Source: an uncultured Caldilineaceae bacterium (GTDB taxonomy: Bacteria > Chloroflexota > Anaerolineae > Caldilineales > Caldilineaceae). From it: 64,000 nucleotides of DNA. A program made the translations under genes and the position numbers. The stretch's first letter is position 1, and each line of letters opens with the position of its first letter. Positions 10,092 to 18,298 of this stretch are shown piece by piece. The stretch spans positions 2,108,001 through 2,172,000 of the forward strand of contig OX638330.1 of NCBI GenBank assembly GCA_951812725.1. Reading direction: 5' to 3'. The notes below the pieces were generated by a model that saw only the letters and a list, made by a program, of their open reading frames with translations, was not told the origin of the DNA and did no database searches.

Positions 10092-11000
10092 TTATTCGGA
10101 TTTGGTTAACGCCCATTCCAGAAGGCGTTTGGCAGCGAATACCGCTGCCAGCAGAAGGAACAAACCCGCACTCCAGCGGACTCCTGTAAAGAATCGCGCT
10201 CTAAGCCTGTCCATAGCCAACGATTCAGTCAGGTCTCCCAGAATTCCAGGCTGCGGGACGATCGATGCCTGGTCTGCCGAAGAGGCCTGGCCGCCGGAAG
10301 TGTTACTCCCGCTATCCTGGGCGATGGGAGCGGAAGTTGCAGTTGGTTCTTCGGTCGAGCCCTCGATGTTGGGCTGCTCAACCTGGACGTCAACGACAGT
10401 GGGTTGCGGGTAAGGCGTGGGCGTGTCGATGGGAATCGGTGTGGGGGTGGGCGCGTCGGGCGTAGGCGTAACTGGGTCCCGGCCTACATTGATGTTTGGC
10501 ACGAAAAACTCGCCGTAGTTTCCGTCCGGCCGTACAACCCGCATGCGCAGTGTATAGGTTCCGGGCGGCAGGACGTCGGTATGCCAGACACCCAGTTGGC
10601 TATCGACCACCTGACGAGTTTCGCCGCCGAAATAGGAGTAGGCCTCGTCTCCTCTGGGCTCTTGCTTATAGTATAGCTCATAGCGCGCGAAAGGAGACCC
10701 AGTTGCCGATCCGATGATTGGAACAGGACCGCTTACACTGCTGCCAGGAGCCGGTGAGGTTATTCCCGACTGGCCCGTTTGGTTGTTTCGAGCCAGAATC
10801 TTGTTCAGTCGAAGGTCCGGCTCTTGGTCGAAGACGTCCTGAACGCCATAGTCGGCAACCGCCACTAATGAAGTGCCAGCTATCTGAGCCAGCCCAACCA
10901 GAACCAGGATTAGAATACGAAAATGCACGGGACCCAATGTTCTTAATAGAAGCCTCTGAACCATAATGAGATAGTTGCGAAATTCGGTCATCAATGACAC
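10092..11000 (-). CDS. Membrane-anchored surface protein with Ig-like domain
   Basis: This 302-residue protein has no assigned function. Residues about 20-48 form a hydrophobic signal/anchor (FRILILVLVGLAQIAG). A beta-sandwich Ig-like domain follows (about 78-170), opening with SPAPGSSVSGPVPIIGSA and closing with PPGTYTLRMRVV. It leads into a Pro-Thr-rich linker (TPTPDAPTPTPIP) and a C-terminal transmembrane helix (about 275-293) with a basic tail. The architecture suggests an exported domain held on a flexible stalk. The start is uncertain: GTG at 11000, TTG at 10994 and ATG at 10991 all follow an AAGGA at roughly 3, 9 and 12 bases. It precedes the LRR gene on the same strand but 560 bp away. 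Confidence 0.7.
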   Translation of the reverse strand: MSLMTEFRNYLIMVQRLLLRTLGPVHFRILILVLVGLAQIAGTSLVAVADYGVQDVFDQEPDLRLNKILARNNQTGQSGITSPAPGSSVSGPVPIIGSATGSPFARYELYYKQEPRGDEAYSYFGGETRQVVDSQLGVWHTDVLPPGTYTLRMRVVRPDGNYGEFFVPNINVGRDPVTPTPDAPTPTPIPIDTPTPYPQPTVVDVQVEQPNIEGSTEEPTATSAPIAQDSGSNTSGGQASSADQASIVPQPGILGDLTESLAMDRLRARFFTGVRWSAGLFLLLAAVFAAKRLLEWALTKSE

Positions 11001-11094
11001 GGTCCTTTTTGGGCGTTAACAAACGGTTCTTGGACCTAAAGGCCCGCCGCCCATTGCCTGTTGCAGCGACTCGATCAACCCCGCGGTGGAGGTA

Positions 11095-12009
11095 CTACTG
11101 CCAAGTCTGGATGTAAAGAATTATGTCACTCACTTGTTGGTCGGTCAGGTTTGGCTGCCCGCCAAGGGGCGGCATTGCGATGCCAGTGCGATTTTCTTCC
11201 GCATCGGCTGCCCGCCCTTCCTTTATAATGCTCAGCAGCTCACTTTCAGTCAGCCCTGAGAAGTAAGGTGCGTCTGCCAGCGCGCTCCCCACTCCTTCGA
11301 TTCCCTGACCGTTCTCTCCGTGGCACGAGGCGCAAGACAGGGCATAGTGTATGGCACCATTTTCCAAGCTAGTTGGCGTTGCTGTCGGCTCCGGCGTCGC
11401 GGTTGAGTCCGTCAGGCGTTCAAGGAATGGCAGTTCTGAAACTACTGGAATCGCAACTTCCGGTATCGATACCTGCATTTTACCGGCGCGGACGGCGCCA
11501 GTAATGTACAAGCCTATTGCAATCATGACGATAAAGGGTACCGGCCACCGCGGCCACTGGTACTGCCAGACCTTGTTTGCATTTCCTGCATCTGCGGCAA
11601 TGACTATGAGCATCCCTGTGGTAATGGCCATGAAGCCTATCATCGCCAGAAGTGGAATCGTAATAAACCCATACCAGTTTATCCATACGGTCGTACAGGT
11701 TACTCCAACACCACAGGAGGACGGCGCCCCAAACAGCTGCGTCTTCTGCAACAGAAAGTGATACACCGCTACACCTTGCCCCAGCAAAGAAAATGGTAGA
11801 ACAAGATGAGGAAGATGATGGTCCCGGCGCATTATTCCCAGTGCAAGCAGGCCGGCGAGAGGATACATCAGAATGCGCTGATACCAACAGAGCGTACAGG
11901 GTGTAAAGCCGCTCACCTCGCTGAGGTAGAGGCTGCCCATGGTCGCAATCAAGGCAGTAATCAGAGATCCATAAAGGCCGAACCGGGTCCAGGAAGATGA
12001 ACTTTTCAT
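11095..12009 (-). CDS. DsbB/BdbC-type thiol oxidoreductase fused to cytochrome c
   Basis: This 304-residue polytopic protein should reoxidise the neighbouring DsbA-like protein. The N-terminal part is a four-helix DsbB/BdbC module with the quinone-linked pair Cys38-Cys41 (PCTLCWYQR) and the second pair Cys99/Cys105 (SSCGVGVTC). A fifth transmembrane segment (about 158-173) follows, then a TATPEPTATPT linker and a class I cytochrome c domain. That domain has CASCH haem-attachment residues Cys226, Cys229 and His230 and a probable distal Met279 (GIAMPPLGG). The start was set at the ATG 12007-12009, 19 bp after the upstream stop. An in-frame TTG at 12057 would overlap the upstream gene by 29 bp. 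The fusion suggests electrons from disulfide formation may pass to a cytochrome, by inference. Confidence 0.85.
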   Translation of the reverse strand: MKSSSSWTRFGLYGSLITALIATMGSLYLSEVSGFTPCTLCWYQRILMYPLAGLLALGIMRRDHHLPHLVLPFSLLGQGVAVYHFLLQKTQLFGAPSSCGVGVTCTTVWINWYGFITIPLLAMIGFMAITTGMLIVIAADAGNANKVWQYQWPRWPVPFIVMIAIGLYITGAVRAGKMQVSIPEVAIPVVSELPFLERLTDSTATPEPTATPTSLENGAIHYALSCASCHGENGQGIEGVGSALADAPYFSGLTESELLSIIKEGRAADAEENRTGIAMPPLGGQPNLTDQQVSDIILYIQTWQ

Positions 12010-12028
12010 CGGATTGCGTTTCGCTTCG

Positions 12029-12736
12029 TCATTGACCTGATTGCAGCCGGTCGTCAATCGCCGCCGAAACTGCCTCGTAGTCTAAAGGGTTGTTGACAGG
12101 AATGCCGTCAACAAGGACGGAAGGTGTGCTGTTGAGTCCGGCCGATCGTGCAGCTAGTGAACTTTCGGAAACGGCCACGAGGTGCGTTTGATTGGTAAGA
12201 CAAGAAGCAAACGAGTCTTCGTTGAGATTCAGCTCGATTGCGTAGTCGATCAACCGCTCCATAATGAATGCGCTTTGGCCTGATGGCGTGGCCTGGAAGA
12301 TGCGATCGTGGTAACTCCAGAAGCTGCCCTGATCGGCAGCGCATTCGGCGGCCTGGGCTGCGAGAGATGCGCCGGGTTCGTGCTGTTGCAAAGGCAAGTG
12401 ACGGAATTCCAGCTTCACTTTACCAGTGGCGATATAGTTCTCAACCAGGCCAGGTTTAACGCGTTGATTGAACGCGGCGCATGCCGGACATCGGAAATCT
12501 TCCCACGCCTGGACAGTAACTGGTGCATCTGGATCGCCCAATATGTTACGATTTTGCCATTCGGCCGGAACACTGGAATATGCGGGCGAATCTTCTGAAG
12601 ACTGCCGGTCACCTGCAGTCACAGCTAGGACAATGGCAATCAGTCCTGCCAACAAGACTGCTCCGCCCGCAACATAGATGACGACCGACTGACGGTTCCC
12701 TTTTTTGGCCGGTGGGTTGTTGACACTTCTGCTCAT
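12029..12736 (-). CDS. Membrane-anchored DsbA/BdbD-like thiol oxidase
   Basis: This 235-residue protein has an N-terminal membrane anchor (about residues 18-40) and an extracytoplasmic DsbA-family thioredoxin domain with active site Cys83-Pro-Ala-Cys86 in WEDFRCPACAAF. A cis-proline region follows near the C-terminus (NSTPSVLVDG). It would introduce disulfides into exported proteins and hand electrons to the DsbB-like gene 19 bp downstream. The BdbD-BdbC gene pairing is common. The ATG at 12734-12736 has no clear Shine-Dalgarno sequence. A TTAACA motif lies about 150 bp upstream (12883-12888). Confidence 0.9.
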   Translation of the reverse strand: MSRSVNNPPAKKGNRQSVVIYVAGGAVLLAGLIAIVLAVTAGDRQSSEDSPAYSSVPAEWQNRNILGDPDAPVTVQAWEDFRCPACAAFNQRVKPGLVENYIATGKVKLEFRHLPLQQHEPGASLAAQAAECAADQGSFWSYHDRIFQATPSGQSAFIMERLIDYAIELNLNEDSFASCLTNQTHLVAVSESSLAARSAGLNSTPSVLVDGIPVNNPLDYEAVSAAIDDRLQSGQ

Positions 12737-13177
12737 GAGTGTGTGCTATATGTCTACAAGGAATCTCAATTGACAAGGACACTGACAGCCCAACTGCAGG
12801 CACAGAGACCGAATACTTTTTTGCAAGCCGGCCCTTCATGCAGAAAGTCCCTGATATTGGAATATAGCACTGATTCCCGTCGTTAACAAAACGGTCACAG
12901 ATTTTTCGGGCAGGAGACGTGCCTCACTTTCGCTCCGGACACAATCAGAGTAAGCTAGCTGTTGCCGTGGATGGAAGCCTCAATTCCTGTAAGCAGACCG
13001 AGTGTCTGCTCTGCAGGTCTGGTGGCTCCTCAGATTTTGCAAGTACTGAAGCAGCGGTGTTGGGGCAGTTGTTCATTGAGTTTGCCACCTGAGACTTGGG
13101 CAGGCTTACCAGGTTGCGATAATTCGATCCCGAATAATGCTCACCGGCACCCTTGGCTTGAGGGAGGACCCTTCCAG
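12737..13177. other. Divergent promoter region
   Basis: This 440-bp gap separates the dsbA-like gene (minus) from the SDR gene (plus) and must hold promoters for both. It contains CGTTAACAAAACG at 12881-12893 followed by GTCACA. A near copy of the first part, CGTTAACAAACG, lies just upstream of the gene ending at 11000. An open frame extends the SDR upstream to 12962, but its residues look unlike the family and it is not included. Confidence 0.4.
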
Positions 13178-14059
13178 ATGAGAGAAAGAAGATCGCGAAC
13201 ACGAAAAGCCGCAATGGGCGAGAACCTCATTGGCAGGGTAGCAGTGGTCACTGGCGCAAGTAAGGGCATTGGCGCCGCGATTGCAGAATCGCTTGCCGCG
13301 GAGGGATGCCGGTTGGTCCTGGCCGCGCGCAGCGCCGACCGACTCGAAAAAATGGCTGAGGAACTGCGGGCGCGCTATAGGGTCGAGGTTCTGAGCGTAC
13401 CCACGGATATCAGTGACGAACGGCAGGCGCGGAACCTTGTCGAGACGGCAGCGGCCCACTTTGGCTGCGTGGACATCCTGATAAACAACGCCGGGATGGG
13501 CATCTACGGGGCCATAGATGAGTTGAACCTGGACGACCTGCGCCACGTTTTTGAGGTCAACTTTTTCGGTCCACTGGCCGCGCTGCAGGAGGCTGTTGTG
13601 CTGATGCGTCGCCAAGGAGGGGGAACGATCGTCAATGTCAGCAGTATCGTTGGCAGGTTTCCCCAACCGCTAGGGGGCGGCTACACAGCGACAAAGTTCG
13701 CGCTTCAAGGGGCGAGCGGCGCGGCACGCGCAGAGTTAAAACGGGACAATATCGATCTTATACTTGTTTGCCCCGGACTGACCGAGACCGAGTTTTCGCA
13801 GAATAGCCGAATAAGTGTTCCCGGTGCAGAACACAGGCAAGGAGAACGACATTCGCTCGGGCGGGGGGTCGAGCCAGCGAAGGTCGGCCGCCGCACTGTC
13901 AAGGCGATCCGGCGGGGAGAGCGAGAAGTATACATCACGCTGTTCGACCGTTTCCTGGTCCTGGCTGCTACACTGCTTCCAGGCCTCTTCCAGTGGGCGC
14001 TTGTCTATGTTACCCGGTACAGGCGAAGGCGATTCGAAGAGGACGGCGCCAACGAGTAA
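13178..14059 (+). CDS. Short-chain dehydrogenase/reductase with C-terminal membrane-like helix
   Basis: This 293-residue NAD(P)-dependent SDR has an unidentified substrate. It shows the Rossmann motif TGASKGIG, NNAG, catalytic Ser in NVSSIVG, and the YxxxK motif as YTATK. These are all in normal spacing for a classical SDR. After the core, the last 50 residues contain a hydrophobic stretch (FLVLAATLLPGLFQWALVYV) followed by a basic tail (RYRRRRFEE), so the protein may associate with the membrane. That tail resembles lipid-active or DltE-type SDRs. The start at 13178 is chosen for a GGAGG ten bases upstream; the ATG at 13214 (MGENLIGRV) is an alternative closer to the family N-terminus. No operon partner is on this strand. 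Confidence 0.85.
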   Translation: MRERRSRTRKAAMGENLIGRVAVVTGASKGIGAAIAESLAAEGCRLVLAARSADRLEKMAEELRARYRVEVLSVPTDISDERQARNLVETAAAHFGCVDILINNAGMGIYGAIDELNLDDLRHVFEVNFFGPLAALQEAVVLMRRQGGGTIVNVSSIVGRFPQPLGGGYTATKFALQGASGAARAELKRDNIDLILVCPGLTETEFSQNSRISVPGAEHRQGERHSLGRGVEPAKVGRRTVKAIRRGEREVYITLFDRFLVLAATLLPGLFQWALVYVTRYRRRRFEEDGANE

Positions 14060-14118
14060 GGTATGATAACGGTTAGAGCGTGAGGCCAACAAGCCGCTAC
14101 CTGGAAACCTCCGTTTCG

Positions 14119-15153
14119 TCAGACCTGTCTGAACAGCACCCACATTGGACTTTCTCCCACTTCAAAAACGTGCAGAGGCGTCAATGAGCCACTGTCCTGA
14201 TCGATCGCGTAAGTGGCTGCACGGCCTGAACCTTGTCCGGCGCCGACGAGAAAGCGTCCACTGGGGTCAATGTTGAAGACTCTGGGAATCTCTTCGGTTG
14301 GCTGCCAGCCGCGACATGTGAGCGCGCCTGAATCGGTGTCGATTGCGAAGATAGCGATACTGTCATGTCCCCTATTGGAGACGTAAAGCGTGCGGCCGGA
14401 AGGATGCAAATGGATTTGCGCACAGGTGTTGGAACCGGTGAAATCTTCAGGCAGCGTGGAAATCGTTTGGATCGGTTCCAGGGTTCCGCTCTCCGATTGA
14501 TCCTGCGTTTGGGCGTTGGTCGGACCGCCAAAGTTGTATGCAGTGACACTGGATCCATCTTCATTGGATGTGAAGACGAAGCGCTGGTCCAGAGAGAAGA
14601 CGAAGTGACGGGGACCATCGCCATCGCCGGCGGCACGGAAAGGGGAAGTTGGGTTGGGTGTCAGCAGGCCGGTGCTTTCGTCGAAGAGAAACTGGTATAC
14701 GCCGTTGGCGTCGAGTGGGTGCGGCACGAAGGCGTAGCGGTTCGACGCATCAGTTTCAACGCAATGGGCGCGGTCCGCGGTGGAAACTGAACACACTTCA
14801 GAGGCGATAGTGCCATCGGATTCAAGACTGTGTACTGTCACTTTGCCTGCTCGGTAATAGGCGGCCAGAAGATAGCGGCCGGTCTTGTCCGGAGCTACGT
14901 AACAGGTGTCGCTGTCAAGCTGTTGTTTGCCCAGCAGCCGCAACCCGCCGGATTCCTCGAAGCGAAAAGCCGCGAGCTCGCGGCTGGCCCGTAGTGAGCA
15001 GAAAAGTGTCTTCCCGTCTGGTGCGCTTGCAAGCGCGGATGGGCCGCCGGGCACGGGGACATCCTGGCAGTTGGTAAGCATCCCGGCATCGTCCATTTCG
15101 TAGGCACGAATGAGATTGTCGCCGGAAAGGGAAATGTAGGCTAGTGTGGTCAT
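14119..15153 (-). CDS. Lactonase, 6-phosphogluconolactonase-like beta-propeller
   Basis: This 344-residue protein belongs to the seven-bladed-propeller lactonase family (Pgl/YbhE type), which hydrolyses 6-phosphogluconolactone or related sugar lactones. Repeated blade signatures are visible: APDGKTLF, APDKTGRYLLAAYY, RHFVFSLDQRFVFTSNE, HLHPSGRTLYVSNRGHDSIAIF and FNIDPSGRFLVGAGQGS. Conserved His and Arg residues in those segments line the family active site. The ATG at 15151-15153 is preceded by AAGGAG at seven bases, so this start replaces a longer frame reaching 15213. It is transcribed divergently from a hydroxyacid dehydrogenase. Confidence 0.88.
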   Translation of the reverse strand: MTTLAYISLSGDNLIRAYEMDDAGMLTNCQDVPVPGGPSALASAPDGKTLFCSLRASRELAAFRFEESGGLRLLGKQQLDSDTCYVAPDKTGRYLLAAYYRAGKVTVHSLESDGTIASEVCSVSTADRAHCVETDASNRYAFVPHPLDANGVYQFLFDESTGLLTPNPTSPFRAAGDGDGPRHFVFSLDQRFVFTSNEDGSSVTAYNFGGPTNAQTQDQSESGTLEPIQTISTLPEDFTGSNTCAQIHLHPSGRTLYVSNRGHDSIAIFAIDTDSGALTCRGWQPTEEIPRVFNIDPSGRFLVGAGQGSGRAATYAIDQDSGSLTPLHVFEVGESPMWVLFRQV

Positions 15154-15383
15154 GTGGTGCTCCTTAGCGATTTGAGTGTAGCGCGGGGAGGAGTTGCCAA
15201 ACACATGTTGCAATTGGGTTACGCTGGATTCGCCGGTGCAGTACGCCGATCTTCCGCCATGTGTCGGCCCTTTTCCTTTCCTCGTTGCTCCTCATCCGAC
15301 CTTTGGCTTGTGTGAAAGTAGCGACTGTTGTACTGTTGGCGGAATTGATTCCGCATTGAACTCTCTGAAGAGGTAACTTAAGG

Positions 15384-16346
15384 ATGACAAAGAAAGTATG
15401 GATGGAATGGCCGCTGCCGCCAACTCTTGCGACACGCCTTACCGCATTGGCAGAGGTCGTCAGCGACGGAGACATGGCGAAACTACACGGTTCTACAGTC
15501 ATTTCCGCCATTCGTCGCTATTACGACGGTGAATTCATGGACCGTGTGGGACCGAACCTGAAAATGATTGCAAAGCCTGGCATTGGGGTCGATAATATCG
15601 ACCTCGACGCCGCGACCGAGCGAGGAATTCTTGTCTGCAACACGCCGGACGCACCTTCCGAATCTACCGCTGAACATGCGGTCGCGCTGCTGATGGCGGT
15701 CGCTAAACGGGTGATGGTTGGGGATATGCATTTGCGCGGGGCGTCGGATCTCGGGCGTGATGAAATGCGGGGCACTGAGCTGTTTGGAAGTAGCTTGGGA
15801 ATCGTCGGGTACGGCCGGATCGGCCGGCGGGTTGCAGAAATGTGTGCCTTGGGGATCAGAATGCATGTGACGGTATATGATCCCTTTCTTCCCGACGATG
15901 TTGCACTACCTGCCGGTGTTGCGAGGACGGAAGATGTCGATACGATTTTTGCTGCGAATCAGTTCGTGACCTTGCACACACCGCTTCTGCCGGAGACTCA
16001 TCATTTGGTCAACGAAAGACGATTGCGGCTGATGAAGCCGGGCAGCTACCTGATAAACGCTTCCCGTGGGGGAGTCGTAGACGAGGCAGCGTTGATCAAG
16101 GCGCTGCAGGAAGGTCATCTGGCGGGCGCTGGATTAGACGTTTTCGACCCAGAACCCCCGCTGGCCGACAATCCTCTCTTGCAGATGAAGAATGTCGTCC
16201 TTACGCCACATATCGCCTCCAACACGGAGGCGGGCATGGCCGCCATGCAGGCAGGCACAGTTGATAACATTGTAGATGTCTTGAAGGGCAAGCGGCCGAC
16301 CTGGATCGCCAATTCGGAGGTGTGGCCTGGGCGGATGGGGGCGTAG
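15384..16346 (+). CDS. D-isomer-specific 2-hydroxyacid dehydrogenase
   Basis: This 320-residue NAD-dependent dehydrogenase is of the D-3-phosphoglycerate dehydrogenase/glyoxylate reductase family. The nucleotide-binding loop is GYGRIGRRVAE. The catalytic Arg lies in INASRGGVVDE (about 227), the Glu in DPEPP (about 257) and the His in TPHIAS (about 275). No ACT or other C-terminal regulatory domain is present, so this is more likely a hydroxypyruvate, glyoxylate or sugar-acid reductase than SerA. The start follows an AAGAGG in a favourable position. The nearby lactonase, amidohydrolase and epimerase genes suggest a sugar-acid context, but the substrate cannot be read from sequence. Confidence 0.9.
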   Translation: MTKKVWMEWPLPPTLATRLTALAEVVSDGDMAKLHGSTVISAIRRYYDGEFMDRVGPNLKMIAKPGIGVDNIDLDAATERGILVCNTPDAPSESTAEHAVALLMAVAKRVMVGDMHLRGASDLGRDEMRGTELFGSSLGIVGYGRIGRRVAEMCALGIRMHVTVYDPFLPDDVALPAGVARTEDVDTIFAANQFVTLHTPLLPETHHLVNERRLRLMKPGSYLINASRGGVVDEAALIKALQEGHLAGAGLDVFDPEPPLADNPLLQMKNVVLTPHIASNTEAGMAAMQAGTVDNIVDVLKGKRPTWIANSEVWPGRMGA

Positions 16347-16359
16347 TCAACGTGATGGC

Positions 16360-16376
16360 GCTGCGGCTGCCGCAGC
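16360..16376. other. Hairpin between convergent genes
   Basis: GCTGCGG and CCGCAGC form a perfect 7-bp stem with a three-base loop, 14 bp after the dehydrogenase stop and in the 87-bp gap before the convergent amidohydrolase end. A smaller CCTGA/TCAGG stem follows. There is no T-run on either strand, so this is at best a weak or factor-dependent termination site. Confidence 0.35.
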
Positions 16377-16433
16377 AACCGGCGCACTTCCCGGAATCCT
16401 GACTTCAGGCGAAGAAAGTAAGAACTGTGGCCT

Positions 16434-17255
16434 TCACCAGCGAATGTGGCTCTGAACAGGCCCCGTATGTTGGTCGGAGCGTTCGGTGATCGGCCAAGTG
16501 CGCCACTCCTCAACGACGGCGATTAACCCTCCGACTGCGGCCTCGAAAATGACTTTCCCCTTTTCTGGCGTGGCACATGTCGGATCTCCGTGAACGCCAA
16601 GATTGGTCCAACGGCCCCAGAAATCGTTGAATCTTACTGGATTGGTGTAGATGCTGTCGGAGCTGACGTACTGGCCGCGCACGTCATCATCAGCCGCGGC
16701 CTTGTCCATCTGCACGCGCTCGGGCGCAAGGTGAAGATAGAGGGAGGTCTCGAATTCGTCCGCGTGGGCCATCACTTCCGTCTCCTTGACTTGATTGAAT
16801 GCGTCCATGGCCAGCCCAAAGTAGCCCAGGGCGCCGCAAAGAGAGTCAGTTTCGAGTACGGTTTTGCGGGCAACAAGATCGATCAATGGCGTGTTTGAAC
16901 CGTGCCCGTTGACGAGGAGAATCTTTTCGAAGCCGTGGTAAGCGACACTCTTGGTGATATTGAGGCAGAAGGCAATAAATGCATCCGGCTCGATATGAAT
17001 GGTGCCGGGAAAATCTATATGGTGGAGATTCAGTCCATAGGAAATGGGAGGCAGGACTAGAATAGATTCCGGCGCACGGCGACCCGCTTCCAGGCAGACC
17101 GATTCGCACAGAAAGACATCAACGTCGAGTGGAAGATGGCGGCCATGCTGTTCGGTGGAAGCAACAGGCAACAGCACGACTTTTTGGGCTGCTATGGCGT
17201 CGTTCATCTCGGCCCAGGTCAGACGGTTATAGCGGTATTCGCTGAGAGTATCCAT
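16434..17255 (-). CDS. Creatininase-family amidohydrolase
   Basis: This 273-residue metal-dependent amidohydrolase is of the creatininase superfamily. The family includes creatinine amidohydrolase, mycofactocin MftE-like peptidases and the FAPy deformylase ArfB, so the exact substrate is not assigned. Metal ligands are recognisable: Glu35 and His37 in STEQHG, Asp44 in PLDVD, the NGHGSN motif near residue 118, and the later Glu in HADEFETS. The length is typical (240-270). The ATG at 17255 has a weak purine-rich GAGAGA upstream. It lies downstream of the epimerase gene on the same strand, separated by 153 bp, and could be cotranscribed with it. Confidence 0.87.
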   Translation of the reverse strand: MDTLSEYRYNRLTWAEMNDAIAAQKVVLLPVASTEQHGRHLPLDVDVFLCESVCLEAGRRAPESILVLPPISYGLNLHHIDFPGTIHIEPDAFIAFCLNITKSVAYHGFEKILLVNGHGSNTPLIDLVARKTVLETDSLCGALGYFGLAMDAFNQVKETEVMAHADEFETSLYLHLAPERVQMDKAAADDDVRGQYVSSDSIYTNPVRFNDFWGRWTNLGVHGDPTCATPEKGKVIFEAAVGGLIAVVEEWRTWPITERSDQHTGPVQSHIRW

Positions 17256-17408
17256 TTGTCTGTCTCTCTACCTTGTGTTTGCGCTTCGTAGTATTCGCTT
17301 AGAAAACTGGAATTGCCAGGAACTGAGGCAATATAGAGGCTTGTATCAGAAATCGGGGAAGACCGGCAGGCCTTTTCCATGGTGTCCAGCAGAATGTAGG
17401 AGAAGTTC

Positions 17409-18164
17409 TCAGCGATAAGCTTCGGCCTCGTCATGCGGTTCGAAGCCAACGACGTCGTGGGCATGGGAAACGTCACGGTAGCCCCACTTGTTGTCAGAGA
17501 CGGCGTAGAAGATATCGTATCGCAGTTCTGGAGGCGCCTGAATGCAACGTTCGACCATCTGACTGATATCCCTTTGGCTGCACCAGACAGAAAACTGCCG
17601 CGAGTCGGTCGGGCGATTGACGGCGTTTACCAGCCCAATTCGCAGACAGATTATGGAGAGATCGGAACTGTCGGTGAAGTGCCTTGCGACCGCTTCACCC
17701 CATACTTTCGTCGCTCCGTAAACGCCTGCGGGGCGCACAGGTGTCTCGTGCGTTATCAAAGGCCAAGGGTGATTGACGCAGTCATAGTCACCATTTACCA
17801 GCGCCCGGTAAGGTTGCACCTGCTCCCAGCCGGAGATTGTCGAGCCACTGCTGGCATAGATAACCCTCGATGCGCCTGCTTGACGGGCAGCTTCGAAGAC
17901 ATTGTATACGCCGATAAGATTCGGGTCGCGTACACGTTCCCAAGGATCATTTCCGCGTGCTGAAGCGGCTAGATGTACGACGGTCTGTTGGTTTTCGAAG
18001 GCGGGCCGGATGGAGTCGAAGTCGGCAATATCGGCCTGAAAGGTCGGGACGCCGGGCACGCTGCTGCGATTCAGAGCGGTCAACTCGTAGCTACCTTCCA
18101 ACTGCTCGCGGACAGCGCCGCCGATGAGGCCGCTCATTCCGGTCACCAGAATTCTTTCAGTCAT
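17409..18164 (-). CDS. NAD-dependent epimerase/dehydratase (extended SDR)
   Basis: This 251-residue protein has the extended-SDR Rossmann motif TGMSGLIGG at its N-terminus, VVHLAA, SSGSTISG and the catalytic YGATK (YxxxK). The short length and the overall pattern resemble uronate dehydrogenases and nucleotide-sugar epimerases lacking a large C-terminal domain. The substrate is not determined. An AGGAG eight bases before the ATG at 18162-18164 supports the start. The amidohydrolase gene lies downstream. Confidence 0.85.
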   Translation of the reverse strand: MTERILVTGMSGLIGGAVREQLEGSYELTALNRSSVPGVPTFQADIADFDSIRPAFENQQTVVHLAASARGNDPWERVRDPNLIGVYNVFEAARQAGASRVIYASSGSTISGWEQVQPYRALVNGDYDCVNHPWPLITHETPVRPAGVYGATKVWGEAVARHFTDSSDLSIICLRIGLVNAVNRPTDSRQFSVWCSQRDISQMVERCIQAPPELRYDIFYAVSDNKWGYRDVSHAHDVVGFEPHDEAEAYR

Positions 18165-18298
18165 TTGTAAACTCCTGGCGAAAGATTGTTTGGACGGCGT
18201 GCGGGAGGCTGGCTATTCGACTTCAGGACCGTACCCCGCCAATTACCGGCGAAGAAAGTATGGTTGGAGCTTTACACGGTTCTCGCTACATGCGCATA

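Noticed and set aside
12962..13177. N-terminal extension of the SDR gene
   Set aside because: The added residues show no SDR character, and a GGAGG-preceded ATG at 13178 gives a normal start.
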